Source: an uncultured Clostridia bacterium (lineage in GTDB: Bacteria; Bacillota; Clostridia; Oscillospirales; Oscillospiraceae). From it: DNA of 64,000 nucleotides. Below, piece by piece: positions 16,573 through 25,424 of the stretch. The position numbers and the translations under genes are program-made. The notes beneath the pieces are model-generated. The model saw only the letters and a program-made list of their open reading frames with translations. It was not told the DNA's origin and did not search any database. The stretch spans positions 22,634 to 86,633 of the forward strand of contig CAMHMZ010000005.1 of the NCBI GenBank assembly GCA_946186375.1, written 5' to 3'. The first letter of the stretch is position 1, and every line of letters begins with the position of its first letter.

Positions 16573-17762
16573 AGCGGACGCTGCTGACGGCTCTGTGCTG
16601 CCTGCTCGCCGTGTCCCTCGCGCTCGCGGGGACGGCGGCGCTCGTGCGCGGCACGATGCCGGACTATCCGGACGCGATCGGGCTCGACCCCAACGTGACC
16701 GAGAAGATCACGGGCGAAGTTCTCGTCAGAAGCGCGGCTGAGGAAGGAGACCTCCTGATCTTCGGCTCAAGCGAGCTGAAGACGACCGACGTCTGCACCC
16801 ACCCGGCCAACTTCTTTGCCGACCGGCGCTGCGGCTTTCAGATCTCGCTCGTCGGGCGCGGCTCCTGCCAGTCGCTCGTGCACGCGCTGTGCATCGCCTC
16901 CTCGGGCGAAGCGCTGGAGGGGAAGCGCATCGTGCTCATCACCTCCCCCCAGTCCTATGTGCCCGGCGGCATCGCCCCGGATCTCTTCCTGGCCAATTTC
17001 TCCGAGCTGCAGGCGCTCACGATGCTCTCGGACGAGTCGATCCCCTTCGAGCTGCGCCAGTATATGAGCCGGCGCATCCAGGCGCTCCTTGCGCAGTATC
17101 GGGAGGAGACCGGCGTCTCGCTGCAGAAGTATACCGCCGCGGGCCTTCTCACAGCCGCCGTGGCGGAGGACCGGCCCGTCGCCGCGGCGCTTCTGCGGCC
17201 CTATGCGGCACTCTCGCGCTTCCTGCTTTCGACGCGGGACCTTGTCGAGGCGCGGCGCGTCATGGCGCGCTATAGCGACAGCGCCGATGAGCCGCGGCCC
17301 ATCGACTGGCAGGCCGAGGAGGCGCGGGCGCTCGAGGAGGCGCGGGCCATGACCGACAACAACGACTTCGGCATGCTGAGCGCCTACTACACGACCTATA
17401 TCGGCCGCAAGCTGGAGCAGCAGGCGGGCAGGGACGCGGCGCTGAGCTACGACGAGTCCCCCGAGTATGACGATCTGCGCTGCCTGCTGAGCCTGTGCCG
17501 CGCGAAAAACATCGAGGCGCTGCTGGTGCACGTGCCGATGCACGGTGCCTGGAGCGACTACACCGGCTTTGACAAAGCGCGCCGCGCCTCTTACTACGAG
17601 AAGGTGCGCGCGATCGCGGATGACTATGACAATGTCACGCTGCTGGATCTGACGGGCGGGGAATACGAGCCTTATACTCTCTGTGACGTGATGCATCTCG
17701 GATGGAAGGGGTGGCTGGAAGTTGATCGGGCCCTTGTGGACTTCTATGGAGCGGCTGCTTGA
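16569..17762 (+). CDS. dltD: D-alanyl-lipoteichoic acid biosynthesis protein DltD
   Basis: A 397-residue membrane-anchored extracellular SGNH-hydrolase-like protein, the last step in placing D-Ala on teichoic acid. An N-terminal membrane helix (1-28) is followed by L-I-F-G-S-S-E-L near 59-66 (nucleophile Ser), and the C-terminal D-V-M-H-L-G-W-K-G-W supplies the Asp/His. It is translationally coupled to dltC and overlaps dltX at its 3' end. Confidence 0.94.
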   Translation: MKRTLLTALCCLLAVSLALAGTAALVRGTMPDYPDAIGLDPNVTEKITGEVLVRSAAEEGDLLIFGSSELKTTDVCTHPANFFADRRCGFQISLVGRGSCQSLVHALCIASSGEALEGKRIVLITSPQSYVPGGIAPDLFLANFSELQALTMLSDESIPFELRQYMSRRIQALLAQYREETGVSLQKYTAAGLLTAAVAEDRPVAAALLRPYAALSRFLLSTRDLVEARRVMARYSDSADEPRPIDWQAEEARALEEARAMTDNNDFGMLSAYYTTYIGRKLEQQAGRDAALSYDESPEYDDLRCLLSLCRAKNIEALLVHVPMHGAWSDYTGFDKARRASYYEKVRAIADDYDNVTLLDLTGGEYEPYTLCDVMHLGWKGWLEVDRALVDFYGAAA

Positions 17763-17883
17763 CGCTCTGAAAGCGCACGCGGCCTTTCGCGTGCTGTGCT
17801 ACGCGCTGATCGCCGCTGCGATCTTCGGCGTGTGGCTTCTGTCCGACGGCGAGAGCGTCGCCTTTGTATACAGTGAATTCTGA
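17746..17883 (+). CDS. dltX: DltX-like small membrane protein of the dlt operon
   Basis: A 45-residue protein starting inside the last 17 bases of dltD. It has a basic amphipathic N-terminus, one membrane helix (about 16-33) and the C-terminal hexapeptide F-V-Y-S-E-F at the very end. DltX of Firmicutes ends in F-x-Y-N-E-F. In studied systems that motif, including its Tyr, is needed for D-Ala transfer between DltB and DltD. In bacilli and streptococci dltX usually precedes dltA; here it is last. The family match rests on size, topology, motif and locus. Confidence 0.82.
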   Translation: MERLLDALKAHAAFRVLCYALIAAAIFGVWLLSDGESVAFVYSEF

Positions 17884-17916
17884 CGGACTCCTGCCCGTCC
17901 TTCGGAGGTAGATCGT

Positions 17917-18828
17917 ATGAAAAAACTGCTGCCTGTTCTGCTTCTCCCCGCCGGGGCCGCCGCGGCCTTCGTTGCGGAGACCTATCGCTATGTCTGTATC
18001 CGCGGCGGCTCGAAGCTCCTCAACCCCCTGCTCGACAAGAAGACGCACGACGAGGGCTACTACGCCCACCGCGACGGCGAGGCCGCGCGGCTGCGTACGC
18101 TCCCGCAGAAGCGCTATGTGATCCGCTCTTCGCGCGGCGAACGCCTCGTCGGCCACTACATCCCCGGCGGCGGCAAGGGCAAGCGCATCGCCTTTCTGGT
18201 GCACGGCTACCACTCCGAATACGCCGACACCGCGGGCATGTACTATGACTACTACGCCTCGCGCGGCTTCGACCTCTTCGCCTGCGACCACACCGCCCAC
18301 GGCGAGAGCGAGGGCAAGGCCATCGGCTTCGGCGTCTTCGAGAGCGAGGATTGCCTGCTCTGGCTGGATTTCCTGCGCCATAAATACGGCGAGGACATCC
18401 AGATCCTGCTGCACGGCTTTTCGATGGGCGCGCAGACGGTGCTGCTGATGAGCGACCGCTGCCCGGACAACGTCCGCCTCATCGTGGAGGACAGCGGTTA
18501 CCGCGACGCGCCGACCCAGCTCAAAAAGCAGCTCGGAGCGCTGTACGCGCCGGTCGCCGCGCTGCACCGGCGGCTCGCGCACTGCGACGTGCGTCTGGCA
18601 GACGCGCGCCCGGCGCTCGCGAAGGCGCGGCAGCCCATCCTCTTCGTCCACGGCCAGAACGACCCGACCGTCCCCTCCTCGAACGGCCCGGCTCTCTTTG
18701 CGCTCTACCGGGGCGAAAAGGACTGCCTCTTCCCGGAGAAGGCCCGGCATGTGGAGAGCTTCCACGTCGAGCCCGAAGCCTATCAGCGCAAGCTCGACCG
18801 CATGATCGCCCGGACCTTCCGGCCCTGA
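17917..18828 (+). CDS. alpha/beta-hydrolase (serine hydrolase)
   Basis: A 303-residue hydrolase with an N-terminal hydrophobic anchor/signal (1-20). Fold landmarks: oxyanion loop F-L-V-H-G-Y near 93, nucleophile elbow H-G-F-S-M-G-A near 170, Asp in H-G-Q-N-D-P-T-V near 250 and His in H-V-E-S-F near 283. It resembles the family of membrane-tethered esterases/peptidases next to envelope genes in Clostridia. The good RBS cggaggtagatcgt and 33-base gap after dltX suggest the same transcript, but a dlt role is not established. Confidence 0.86.
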   Translation: MKKLLPVLLLPAGAAAAFVAETYRYVCIRGGSKLLNPLLDKKTHDEGYYAHRDGEAARLRTLPQKRYVIRSSRGERLVGHYIPGGGKGKRIAFLVHGYHSEYADTAGMYYDYYASRGFDLFACDHTAHGESEGKAIGFGVFESEDCLLWLDFLRHKYGEDIQILLHGFSMGAQTVLLMSDRCPDNVRLIVEDSGYRDAPTQLKKQLGALYAPVAALHRRLAHCDVRLADARPALAKARQPILFVHGQNDPTVPSSNGPALFALYRGEKDCLFPEKARHVESFHVEPEAYQRKLDRMIARTFRP

Positions 18829-18834
18829 AAACGT

Positions 18835-18862
18835 CTCGCGGCGGGGTTTCCCCCGCCGCGAG
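18835..18862 (+). terminator. GC-rich hairpin after the hydrolase gene
   Basis: CTCGCGGCGGGG and CCCCGCCGCGAG form a perfect 12-bp stem right after the stop. There is no T-run, so termination efficiency is uncertain. Confidence 0.45.
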
Positions 18863-18867
18863 CTGCG

Positions 18868-18883
18868 CATTTCCCGGGAAATG
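18868..18883. promoter_or_regulatory. palindromic operator candidate upstream of the Rrf2 gene
   Basis: CATTTCCCGGGAAATG is a perfect 16-bp palindrome, extendable to 22 bp with one mismatched pair, ending five bases before the -35. It is a likely binding site for the encoded Rrf2 protein or another dimeric regulator. Confidence 0.55.
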
Positions 18884-18888
18884 TGCCC

Positions 18889-18917
18889 TTGAAAACCTAC
18901 CATTCCCGCGGTATAAT
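18889..18917 (+). promoter_or_regulatory. promoter of the Rrf2 gene
   Basis: TTGAAA, a 17-base spacer and TATAAT, 22 bases before the start. Confidence 0.75.
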
Positions 18918-18938
18918 GGGGAAAAGGAGGCGGGCTTT

Positions 18939-19370
18939 ATGATGATATCCACCCGCGGGCGCTATGCGCTGCGTATCCTGGTAGACCTTGCGGAAAACCA
19001 GGGTGAGCGCTATGTGACACTGCGCGAGCTGGCCGAGCGGCAGGAGATCTCGGAGAAATATCTGGAGAACATCGTAAAGGATCTGGTCCGCGCCGGGATC
19101 CTGGAGGGCCTGCGCGGCAAGGGCGGCGGCTACCGGCTCGGCCGCGCGGCGGAGCGCATCAGCGTGCTGGAGGTGCTGCGCGTCATGGAGGGCACGCTTG
19201 CCCCGGTCTCCTGTCTGTCCGCGGGCTGCGCCCCCTGTCCCCGTGCATCGCGCTGCCGCACACTCCCCCTGTGGGAGGGGCTCGACCAGGTCGTGACGTC
19301 CTATCTGGCGGGCTTTACGCTGCAGGATCTGACTCGCCGCGACGACGACGGCTTTGACTATGTGATATGA
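18939..19370 (+). CDS. Rrf2-family transcriptional regulator
   Basis: A 143-residue winged-helix regulator: M-I-S-T-R-G-R-Y-A-L-R-I-L at the start, recognition region I-S-E-K-Y-L-E-N-I-V-K-D-L near 33-45, and G-K-G-G-G-Y wing near 60. The centre has three Cys in S-C-L-S-A-G-C-A-P-C, followed by a fourth Cys six residues on, the arrangement that holds an iron-sulfur cluster in IscR-like members. It may sense Fe-S status, redox or cysteine supply. No target gene such as iscS is adjacent. Two ATGs (18939, 18942) are possible. Confidence 0.9.
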   Translation: MMISTRGRYALRILVDLAENQGERYVTLRELAERQEISEKYLENIVKDLVRAGILEGLRGKGGGYRLGRAAERISVLEVLRVMEGTLAPVSCLSAGCAPCPRASRCRTLPLWEGLDQVVTSYLAGFTLQDLTRRDDDGFDYVI

Positions 19371-19406
19371 AAAAACGGAGAATTCTTACGAATTCTCCGT
19401 TTTTTG
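19371..19406. terminator. bidirectional terminator
   Basis: AAAAAACGGAGAATTC and GAATTCTCCGTTTTTT form a 16-bp stem between convergent genes (Rrf2 and the GH2 gene). It ends in T-runs on both strands. Confidence 0.85.
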
Positions 19407-19418
19407 TTGTCTGATGCG

Positions 19419-21725
19419 TCAGCTGACCGTGATCTCCGCCGTGCCCGTCAGGCGGCCGTCGGTGGCAGTCACCTTGACTTTTCCCGCCGCGCCGGCGCGG
19501 ACGATGGCCAGCGCGCGGCCGTAATAGGTCGTGAAGCTGCCCGTATGGTACTGCTCCTCGGTGCAGGGGTTGGCAGAGCCGAAGGCCAGAAGCTCTCCGC
19601 CCTCGACCGTGACCTTGAGCTTCCGGTCGGCATTGGACTCCACCACGCCGTTGGCGCCCTCGATATTCACCGGGACATACACGATCTCGCCGGGCCTTGC
19701 TTCCGTCTTCTCCGGGCGGACGGTGACGCCGAAGGGGCCGGTGGCGGAGATGAGCTCGCTTCTGCCGGTTTCGCGGCCGGAGGCGTCATAGGCCACCGCC
19801 GTCAGCGTGCCGGGCTCGTACTTGACCTTGAAGAGTGCCTTGCACTCCTTCACTTTCTTTTTGCCGACAGATTTTCCGTTGAGCAGCAGCTCGACCTGGG
19901 CCTTGTCGGAGTAGATCTCCACCTCGGCCCTGTTGCCCGTGCAGCTGCTCCAGGCCCAGGAGAGGATTGCGTTCGTGCCGCGCCAGACGGACTTCGACAC
20001 GCGCACGCCGGGGTGGTTCACCGGGCGCACGGCGATGACGGGATTCTGTTCCAGGCCCCAGACCGTGGAAGTATACTTGCAGCTGCCGTCGGGGTTGCCA
20101 AGGATGTCGATGACGCCCGCGCCCGCGAGCAGCCAGGGATAGGGGCGGTTGAAAGGCATGCCGCCGGTGTAGCTCCACGCGCCGATGCCCGCCTCGCCGA
20201 GGTAATCCCAGCTCGTCCACATGAAGTCGCCCACCAGATAGGGGTACTTCTTCACCATCTGCCAGTTCTTCCAGATGTCCTGCGGGAAGGTCTCCGAGCC
20301 GAACAGCACGCGGTCCGGGTGCGCCTTTGCCTCCAGCGGATAGCGCCCGGAGGCGTAGTTGTAGCCCGCGATGTCCAGCGCGTCGAGGAAGGGCGTGGTG
20401 ACTGCGTCGATCTTCTTGGAGTTGGCGGACTTGTTCATGCCGGAGCCCATGAAGGCGGCGACCATATTGAACATCAGACTGGCGTTCTGGCCGTCCTTCT
20501 CCTTCTTCGGTTTGCCGCCGCTTGCGCCGCCGGGCTGCTCGCCGTCCTTGTAGAGAGCGTTGCCCTTGGCGGTGCGGCCCATGATCATAAGGTTTGCGCC
20601 GCAGGTCACGGGACGGGAGGGATCGAGCCTGTGGCAGAGCTCGATCATCTTTTTACCGTAGTCGAGGCCCTTGGGCTCGGCGGGCTCGCCCACCTCGTTG
20701 CCAATGGAGTAGAGAATGACGGAGGGATGGTTGAAGTCGCGCTCGACCATGCTCGTCACGTCGGCTTCCCAGCACTTCTCAAAGTCTTTTCCGTAGTCGT
20801 GCGGGTTCTTGCGGTTGTACCACATGTCGAAGGTCTCGTCCATGACGTAGAGGCCGAGCCTGTCGCAGGCGTCCAGCATGGCCCTGGAGGCCGGGTTGTG
20901 AGCAGAGCGGATGGCGTTGAAGCCGTTTTCCTTCAGGATGCGCACCCGGCGCTCCTCGCTCTCGGCATAGGTGGCCGCGCCCAGGATGCCGCTGTCGTGG
21001 TGCACGCAGCCGCCGCGCAGCAGGGTCTCCTTGCCGTTGATGAAGAGGCCTCTGTTCGACCAGCGGATCTCGCGGATGCCGAAGGGGATCTCGAGCGTGT
21101 CGCCCTCGCCCGCCGTGATCCTGGCGGTGTAGAGATAAGGCGTCTCGTCGCTCCAGAGCCTCGCGTTGGGAATGGTCAGCTCAAAGGAAGTGCCCTTGCC
21201 GCTGACGCCCTCGACCTCGGCCTTGACCGAGACGGGGCTTTCGACCCGGATGACCGCCGGGGCGATCGAGACGGTGCTGATCTTCACGCTCTCCGGGCGC
21301 AGGCCGCCCTTCTCGCAGACGTGCAGCCACACGGGGCGGTAGATGCCCGCGCCGGAATACCAGCGGGAGTTGGGGAGCTTCGAGTTATCCGCGACGACGG
21401 TCAGGGTGTTCTCCGCGCCGTAGACGAGGCCCTCGAGCTCCGCGAAGAAGCCGGTGTAGCCATAGGCGTGGAAGCAGAGCTCTTTCCCGTTGAGGCTGAC
21501 AGTCGCGTTTTTATACACGCCCTCGAATTCAACGAGGATATCCTTGCCTTCCCAGTCCGCAGGAGCTGTGAAGGTCTTCTCATAGGTGTATACGCCGCCG
21601 GGGAAATAGCCGTGGCCGCCGTTGGAGACGTCCGCGCCCCGCTTTTCCGTGATCTGTGCGTCGTGGGGGAGCGTGACGGCCGTGCCGTTGCAGGTCCAGT
21701 TTTCGTTGAAGCTGAGCTTGATCAT
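19419..21725 (-). CDS. glycoside hydrolase family 2 beta-galactosidase-like enzyme
   Basis: A 768-residue cytoplasmic (no signal peptide) retaining glycosidase. Domains: sugar-binding jelly roll (~1-160), Ig-like (~165-260), TIM barrel (~265-560), then DUF4982-type and further beta domains. The acid/base Glu is in Y-S-I-G-N-E-V-G and the nucleophile Glu in L-F-G-S-E-T-F-P. GH2 enzymes with DUF4982 are mostly beta-galactosidases or beta-glucuronidases; specificity cannot be fixed here. Last gene of a four-gene sugar operon, its ATG abutting the esterase stop. Confidence 0.9.
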   Translation of the reverse strand: MIKLSFNENWTCNGTAVTLPHDAQITEKRGADVSNGGHGYFPGGVYTYEKTFTAPADWEGKDILVEFEGVYKNATVSLNGKELCFHAYGYTGFFAELEGLVYGAENTLTVVADNSKLPNSRWYSGAGIYRPVWLHVCEKGGLRPESVKISTVSIAPAVIRVESPVSVKAEVEGVSGKGTSFELTIPNARLWSDETPYLYTARITAGEGDTLEIPFGIREIRWSNRGLFINGKETLLRGGCVHHDSGILGAATYAESEERRVRILKENGFNAIRSAHNPASRAMLDACDRLGLYVMDETFDMWYNRKNPHDYGKDFEKCWEADVTSMVERDFNHPSVILYSIGNEVGEPAEPKGLDYGKKMIELCHRLDPSRPVTCGANLMIMGRTAKGNALYKDGEQPGGASGGKPKKEKDGQNASLMFNMVAAFMGSGMNKSANSKKIDAVTTPFLDALDIAGYNYASGRYPLEAKAHPDRVLFGSETFPQDIWKNWQMVKKYPYLVGDFMWTSWDYLGEAGIGAWSYTGGMPFNRPYPWLLAGAGVIDILGNPDGSCKYTSTVWGLEQNPVIAVRPVNHPGVRVSKSVWRGTNAILSWAWSSCTGNRAEVEIYSDKAQVELLLNGKSVGKKKVKECKALFKVKYEPGTLTAVAYDASGRETGRSELISATGPFGVTVRPEKTEARPGEIVYVPVNIEGANGVVESNADRKLKVTVEGGELLAFGSANPCTEEQYHTGSFTTYYGRALAIVRAGAAGKVKVTATDGRLTGTAEITVS

Positions 21726-22520
21726 TTATCCATTCTCCTTTTCTTTGTTCTTCATCCAAAAACCCACGGCCTCGTCGATCCAGCCCGCGGCGACGGTGCC
21801 GGTCGCGGGTCCCGCGCCGTGCGGTACGCCGTGATAGATCCGGCTCTGAGCCGGGACGCCCGCGCTCTCAAGCGCGGCGATCATGCGGCGGGAATTTTCC
21901 GCGTTTACCGTCGCGTCGTCGTCGCTGCACCAGAGGAAGGTCGGCGGATAGCTGTCGTCGACATGCTCCTCCACACTGGCAAAGGCCTCCTGTGCGGCGG
22001 TCGCGTGCCGGCCGAGGAAGAGCTCACGGGACTGTGCGTGCGAAAGGCCCTCCTTCATGGAGATGACCGGATACGCGAGCACCAGCGCGCCGGGCCGTGG
22101 CAGGCCGTATTGAGGATAGCCCATGTTCTGCGTCCCGAAGGCGGCGGTGAGATGCCCGCCGGCAGAGGCGCCCCAGACGGAGTAACCCGCCGGATCGATC
22201 CCAAGTTCGTCCGCGCGGTCCAGAACCTCCCGGATCGCCCGGGCCAGATCCTCCAGCGGCGCGGGGTATTTTGCCTTCTTCTTCACACGGTAGTACACGA
22301 TAACGGCGGAAACGCCCTTCTCGTTGAGCTTTCTCGCGATCGGCACGCCCTCGATGAAGCTGCAGACCATATAGTATCCGCCCCCGGGCACCAGAAAGGC
22401 CACCGGGTGCTTTTTCCCGTCCCGGATCACATAATCGTCCACGATCCGGTATTCGTTCCGGGCGAGAAACATGTCCCGGATCGACTGTTTCACGTCTACA
22501 TCAGCAGGTCTCTGCGGCAT
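21726..22520 (-). CDS. alpha/beta-hydrolase fold esterase (carbohydrate esterase-like)
   Basis: A 264-residue cytoplasmic hydrolase of the BD-FAE/acetyl-esterase type: oxyanion loop V-P-G-G-G-Y near 48, nucleophile elbow G-A-S-A-G-G-H near 120, Asp in C-S-D-D-D-A-T-V and His in V-P-H-G-A-G. Such enzymes remove acetyl or feruloyl groups from oligosaccharides so glycosidases can act. It lies between GH1 (16-base gap) and GH2 in the same operon. Confidence 0.87.
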   Translation of the reverse strand: MPQRPADVDVKQSIRDMFLARNEYRIVDDYVIRDGKKHPVAFLVPGGGYYMVCSFIEGVPIARKLNEKGVSAVIVYYRVKKKAKYPAPLEDLARAIREVLDRADELGIDPAGYSVWGASAGGHLTAAFGTQNMGYPQYGLPRPGALVLAYPVISMKEGLSHAQSRELFLGRHATAAQEAFASVEEHVDDSYPPTFLWCSDDDATVNAENSRRMIAALESAGVPAQSRIYHGVPHGAGPATGTVAAGWIDEAVGFWMKNKEKENG

Positions 22521-22536
22521 CGTTCGTTTGCCTCCT

Positions 22537-23790
22537 TCAAATCGTCAGGCTGCCCAGCGCCTTCAAACTGTCTTTAGGATACCGTTTTTGCGTGCTTCTG
22601 TCAACGGCGATGAGCCCGAAGGTCTTGCTGAAGCCGACCTGCCACTCGAAGTTGTCCAGCAGGCTCCAGTAGAGATAGGCCCTGACCGGCACGCCCGCTT
22701 CCTTCGCGGCCAGAACGCCCGAGACCGCCTCCCGGATGAAGGCGCAGCGGCGCGCATCATCGTCGGTGGCCAGGCCGTTTTCCGTGACGAGCAGTTCGCC
22801 CTTGAACTCCTTCGCGACCTTCGTGAGCACGTGGCCGATGCCCTGCGGATAGTCCTCATAACCCATCTGGGTCAAGGGCGCGCCCTTCGCCGGTTCCCGC
22901 ACGCCGTCGGTGTCCACGAGCTTGCGGGAGTAGTTCTGCACGCCGAGGAAATCGTCATTCTGAATGTAGGACAGATACTGTCCGAAATCCTCCTGCCAGA
23001 GCTGCGCGGCGACTGCTTCGCCGCCGTCTGCCGGCTGATAATCAAAGAGCGACAGCGTCAGTCCCACCTTGACCTGCGGCGCGGCAGACTTGAGCGCCCG
23101 CTTTGCCGCCTGGTGGGCGCGCATGACGATCTTCTCCTGCTCGGCAGAGCGCGGGCGGAGGAAGGCGCCGAGCTTCAGAGGATTGCAGCGGAACGCAAGG
23201 CCCTGCTCGAGCATGCTCAGCAGGATCTTCTTCATGTCCAGCTGCACGCCGACCTGTACATCTCCCTCGCGCTGGGAGGCTTTTCTCATATCCTCCATGA
23301 CCTTATGGAGCTGAAAGCCCATGTTGGCCTCGTTGATGGTGCAGACATAACCGAGCCGATCCCCGAGTCCCCGCGCGACATAGCGGGCGTATCGGGCAAA
23401 GGAGCTTACCGTGCGCTCATCGGTCCAGCCGCCGTTGCGGATGAGCCAGGCGGGACTGGAGAAATGGTGCAGCGTCACGATGGGCGTCACGCCGTGTGCC
23501 CGGCAGCAATCGAGCACCGCGCGATAATGCGCGAGCTCCTTTTCGTCGAAGCGTCCTTCCTCCGGCTCGATGCGCGCCCATTCGATGGAAAAGCGATAGG
23601 CGCTGCAGCCCGCATCAGCGAGAAGCTTGATATCTTCCTCATAGCGGTTATAATGATCCACCGCCATCCCCGAGGGTTCGGCAAAATCCGAATGCTTCAG
23701 ATTTTCCATGACCCAGAAATCGCTGTGGATGTTGTTGCCCTCCACCTGGTGCGCGGCCGTAGCTGCGCCGATCAGAAAGTCTTTGCTCAT
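22537..23790 (-). CDS. glycoside hydrolase family 1 beta-glucosidase
   Basis: A 417-residue TIM-barrel retaining enzyme, no signal peptide. N-terminal G-A-A-T-A-A-H-Q-V-E-G-N-N is the GH1 signature (sugar-binding Gln/His). Acid/base Glu in T-I-N-E-A-N near 165 and nucleophile Glu in V-T-E-N-G-L near 345. No phospho-sugar pocket motif is obvious, and the neighbouring transporter is a symporter rather than a PTS, so a free beta-glycoside is the likelier substrate. The start is the ATG at 23790; sequence upstream is a basic non-homologous extension. Confidence 0.92.
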   Translation of the reverse strand: MSKDFLIGAATAAHQVEGNNIHSDFWVMENLKHSDFAEPSGMAVDHYNRYEEDIKLLADAGCSAYRFSIEWARIEPEEGRFDEKELAHYRAVLDCCRAHGVTPIVTLHHFSSPAWLIRNGGWTDERTVSSFARYARYVARGLGDRLGYVCTINEANMGFQLHKVMEDMRKASQREGDVQVGVQLDMKKILLSMLEQGLAFRCNPLKLGAFLRPRSAEQEKIVMRAHQAAKRALKSAAPQVKVGLTLSLFDYQPADGGEAVAAQLWQEDFGQYLSYIQNDDFLGVQNYSRKLVDTDGVREPAKGAPLTQMGYEDYPQGIGHVLTKVAKEFKGELLVTENGLATDDDARRCAFIREAVSGVLAAKEAGVPVRAYLYWSLLDNFEWQVGFSKTFGLIAVDRSTQKRYPKDSLKALGSLTI

Positions 23791-23869
23791 GATTTTTTTC
23801 CTTTCGATGAAAAGCATCTGGAGGCGGCGGCTCGGCCGCCGCCTCCGCGGTGATATTTTCTGTTGTGGG

Positions 23870-25270
23870 TTATTCAGCCTTGGCTTCGCCGTGCTTCGCG
23901 GCCAGATCCGCATTCATCTGCGGACGGATGCTGTCGACCTTGTACATGAGGCTCAGCACGAGCATGACGACGAAGAGGATCAGGGGCAGGATGTTATACA
24001 GGAACACGATGGCGCCATTGGCGGCGGCCGTCTGCGTGGCGGCCAGTCCGTCATAACCGGCCAGACCCATGACAAGGCCCACGAGACCGACGGCGATGCC
24101 CTGGCCGACCTTGGAGGCGAAGTTGGCGATGGAGGCGACGAGGCCCTCGATGCGCACGCCGGTCTTCCATTCACCGTAGTCCATGCAGTCGATGAGATAG
24201 GTGTTGATCATGAGTGAGATGGGCAGGGTGCCGATGCCGAAGAGGAGGCCGCCGATGATGATGGTGGTCATGTTGGGGCCGCCGATGGTACGGATCAGCA
24301 TACCGACGATGCCGACGCCGCAGCAGACCTGCAGGAGCTTTGTCGTGCCGAATTTCTTGGAGAGCACGGGGAAGAAGATCAGCGCCGGAACGACGACCAT
24401 GCTGGTGATGGCGGCGGTGCCCTGCGCGGCCAGATCGCCGTAAATGTACTTGAAGTAATACGTGGTGGCCGTCTGCATGTTGTTGACGACAAAGGTGAGG
24501 AGCATGAGGCCGACGACGATGAAGAGATACTTGTTCTTGCCGATCAGGCCCAGGGACTCCTTCATGGTCAGATCGTTGGTGGCCGCCTTGCCGTCGGCCT
24601 TGGGTTCATCCACCACGATCTCCTTGCAGAAGACGAAGCGAAGGATGCCGATCACGGACATCACAACGCCGAGAGAGATGACGAGCTTCGTCCAGCCCGC
24701 CTGCGTAGTGCCGCTCGTGGCCAGCCAGCTCGGGAAGACGATGTTGAATACGATGGAGCAGAACATGACGATAAAGCCGTTGATGGAGATGGCCTTGATC
24801 TGATTTTGCTCGGTAGTGAAGGCGCGAGCCATGTAAACCGAGTCGATGCCGCCGAGCGCGGTGGCGCAGACAGCGTTGACCATGGTGTACATGATGAACA
24901 GCCAGATGTACTGCACGAGCTGGCTTGCGTTGGGGATCATGAACATCAGCGCGGCAAACAGCCACTCGAAAATGATGAACACCTCATAGGGGCGGGCCTT
25001 GCCCCATTTGGTGTGCGTCTTGTCCAGGATAAAGCCGAAGCCGAGGTCGGTAAAGGCGTCGATGATCTTGGACACGAGGAACAGCGTGCCGACGACTGTG
25101 GCGTTGAGGCCGACGATGTCCGTGCAGTAGAAGGCGATGTTCATGCAGAGCACCACGTTGATCGCAGCAGAGATGCCGCGCGTGGACCACACGCCGCCGT
25201 ACCACAGAGGCATGCGCTCTCTGGCGCCGTAGGGGATGTTTTTCTCGTTGAGTTTTTCTCGCTTTGCCAT
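23870..25270 (-). CDS. GPH-family sugar:cation symporter (MFS)
   Basis: A 466-residue, ~12-helix membrane transporter of the glycoside-pentoside-hexuronide:cation symporter family. The early loop D-x-x-x-D-L-G-F-G-x-x-x-D-K-T (around 70-85, here A-F-T-D-L-G-F-G-F-I-L-D-K-T) and G-K-A-R-P-Y are signatures. It imports the glycoside hydrolysed by the three downstream enzymes. First gene of the operon, divergent from the AraC regulator. Confidence 0.92.
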   Translation of the reverse strand: MAKREKLNEKNIPYGARERMPLWYGGVWSTRGISAAINVVLCMNIAFYCTDIVGLNATVVGTLFLVSKIIDAFTDLGFGFILDKTHTKWGKARPYEVFIIFEWLFAALMFMIPNASQLVQYIWLFIMYTMVNAVCATALGGIDSVYMARAFTTEQNQIKAISINGFIVMFCSIVFNIVFPSWLATSGTTQAGWTKLVISLGVVMSVIGILRFVFCKEIVVDEPKADGKAATNDLTMKESLGLIGKNKYLFIVVGLMLLTFVVNNMQTATTYYFKYIYGDLAAQGTAAITSMVVVPALIFFPVLSKKFGTTKLLQVCCGVGIVGMLIRTIGGPNMTTIIIGGLLFGIGTLPISLMINTYLIDCMDYGEWKTGVRIEGLVASIANFASKVGQGIAVGLVGLVMGLAGYDGLAATQTAAANGAIVFLYNILPLILFVVMLVLSLMYKVDSIRPQMNADLAAKHGEAKAE

Positions 25271-25315
25271 ACAATAGCTCCTCTCTGTATTTCTCGAATG
25301 GGTTTCTCTGATCGT

Positions 25316-25324
25316 ACTATAGCA
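25316..25324 (-). promoter_or_regulatory. extended -10 of the glycoside operon
   Basis: On the minus strand TGCTATAGT, an extended -10. The matching -35 position (25339-25344, TAACAC) is poor, as expected for an activator-dependent promoter. Confidence 0.55.
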
Positions 25325-25348
25325 AAAGTGAGGAAATAGTGTTATAAT

Positions 25349-25376
25349 TTATCTGCTCTTTTTATTGCTTATCTGC
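25349..25376. promoter_or_regulatory. AraC-type activator site (direct repeats)
   Basis: TTATCTGC at 25349-25356 and again at 25369-25376, exactly 20 bp apart (two helical turns). The first copy sits four bases beyond the weak -35 of the leftward operon, the usual place for an AraC/XylS dimer that contacts sigma. Confidence 0.65.
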
Positions 25377-25424
25377 ACTGTTTTTCATCTTTTCCATTCT
25401 GTACAAAAAGGGAGTCTGAAAATT

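Noticed and set aside
19404..22577. Plus-strand open frame of 1057 codons opposite the GH2 and esterase genes
   Set aside because: Shadow frame with His/Val/Ala/Asp-rich nonsense composition; the minus strand holds two enzymes with catalytic motifs.
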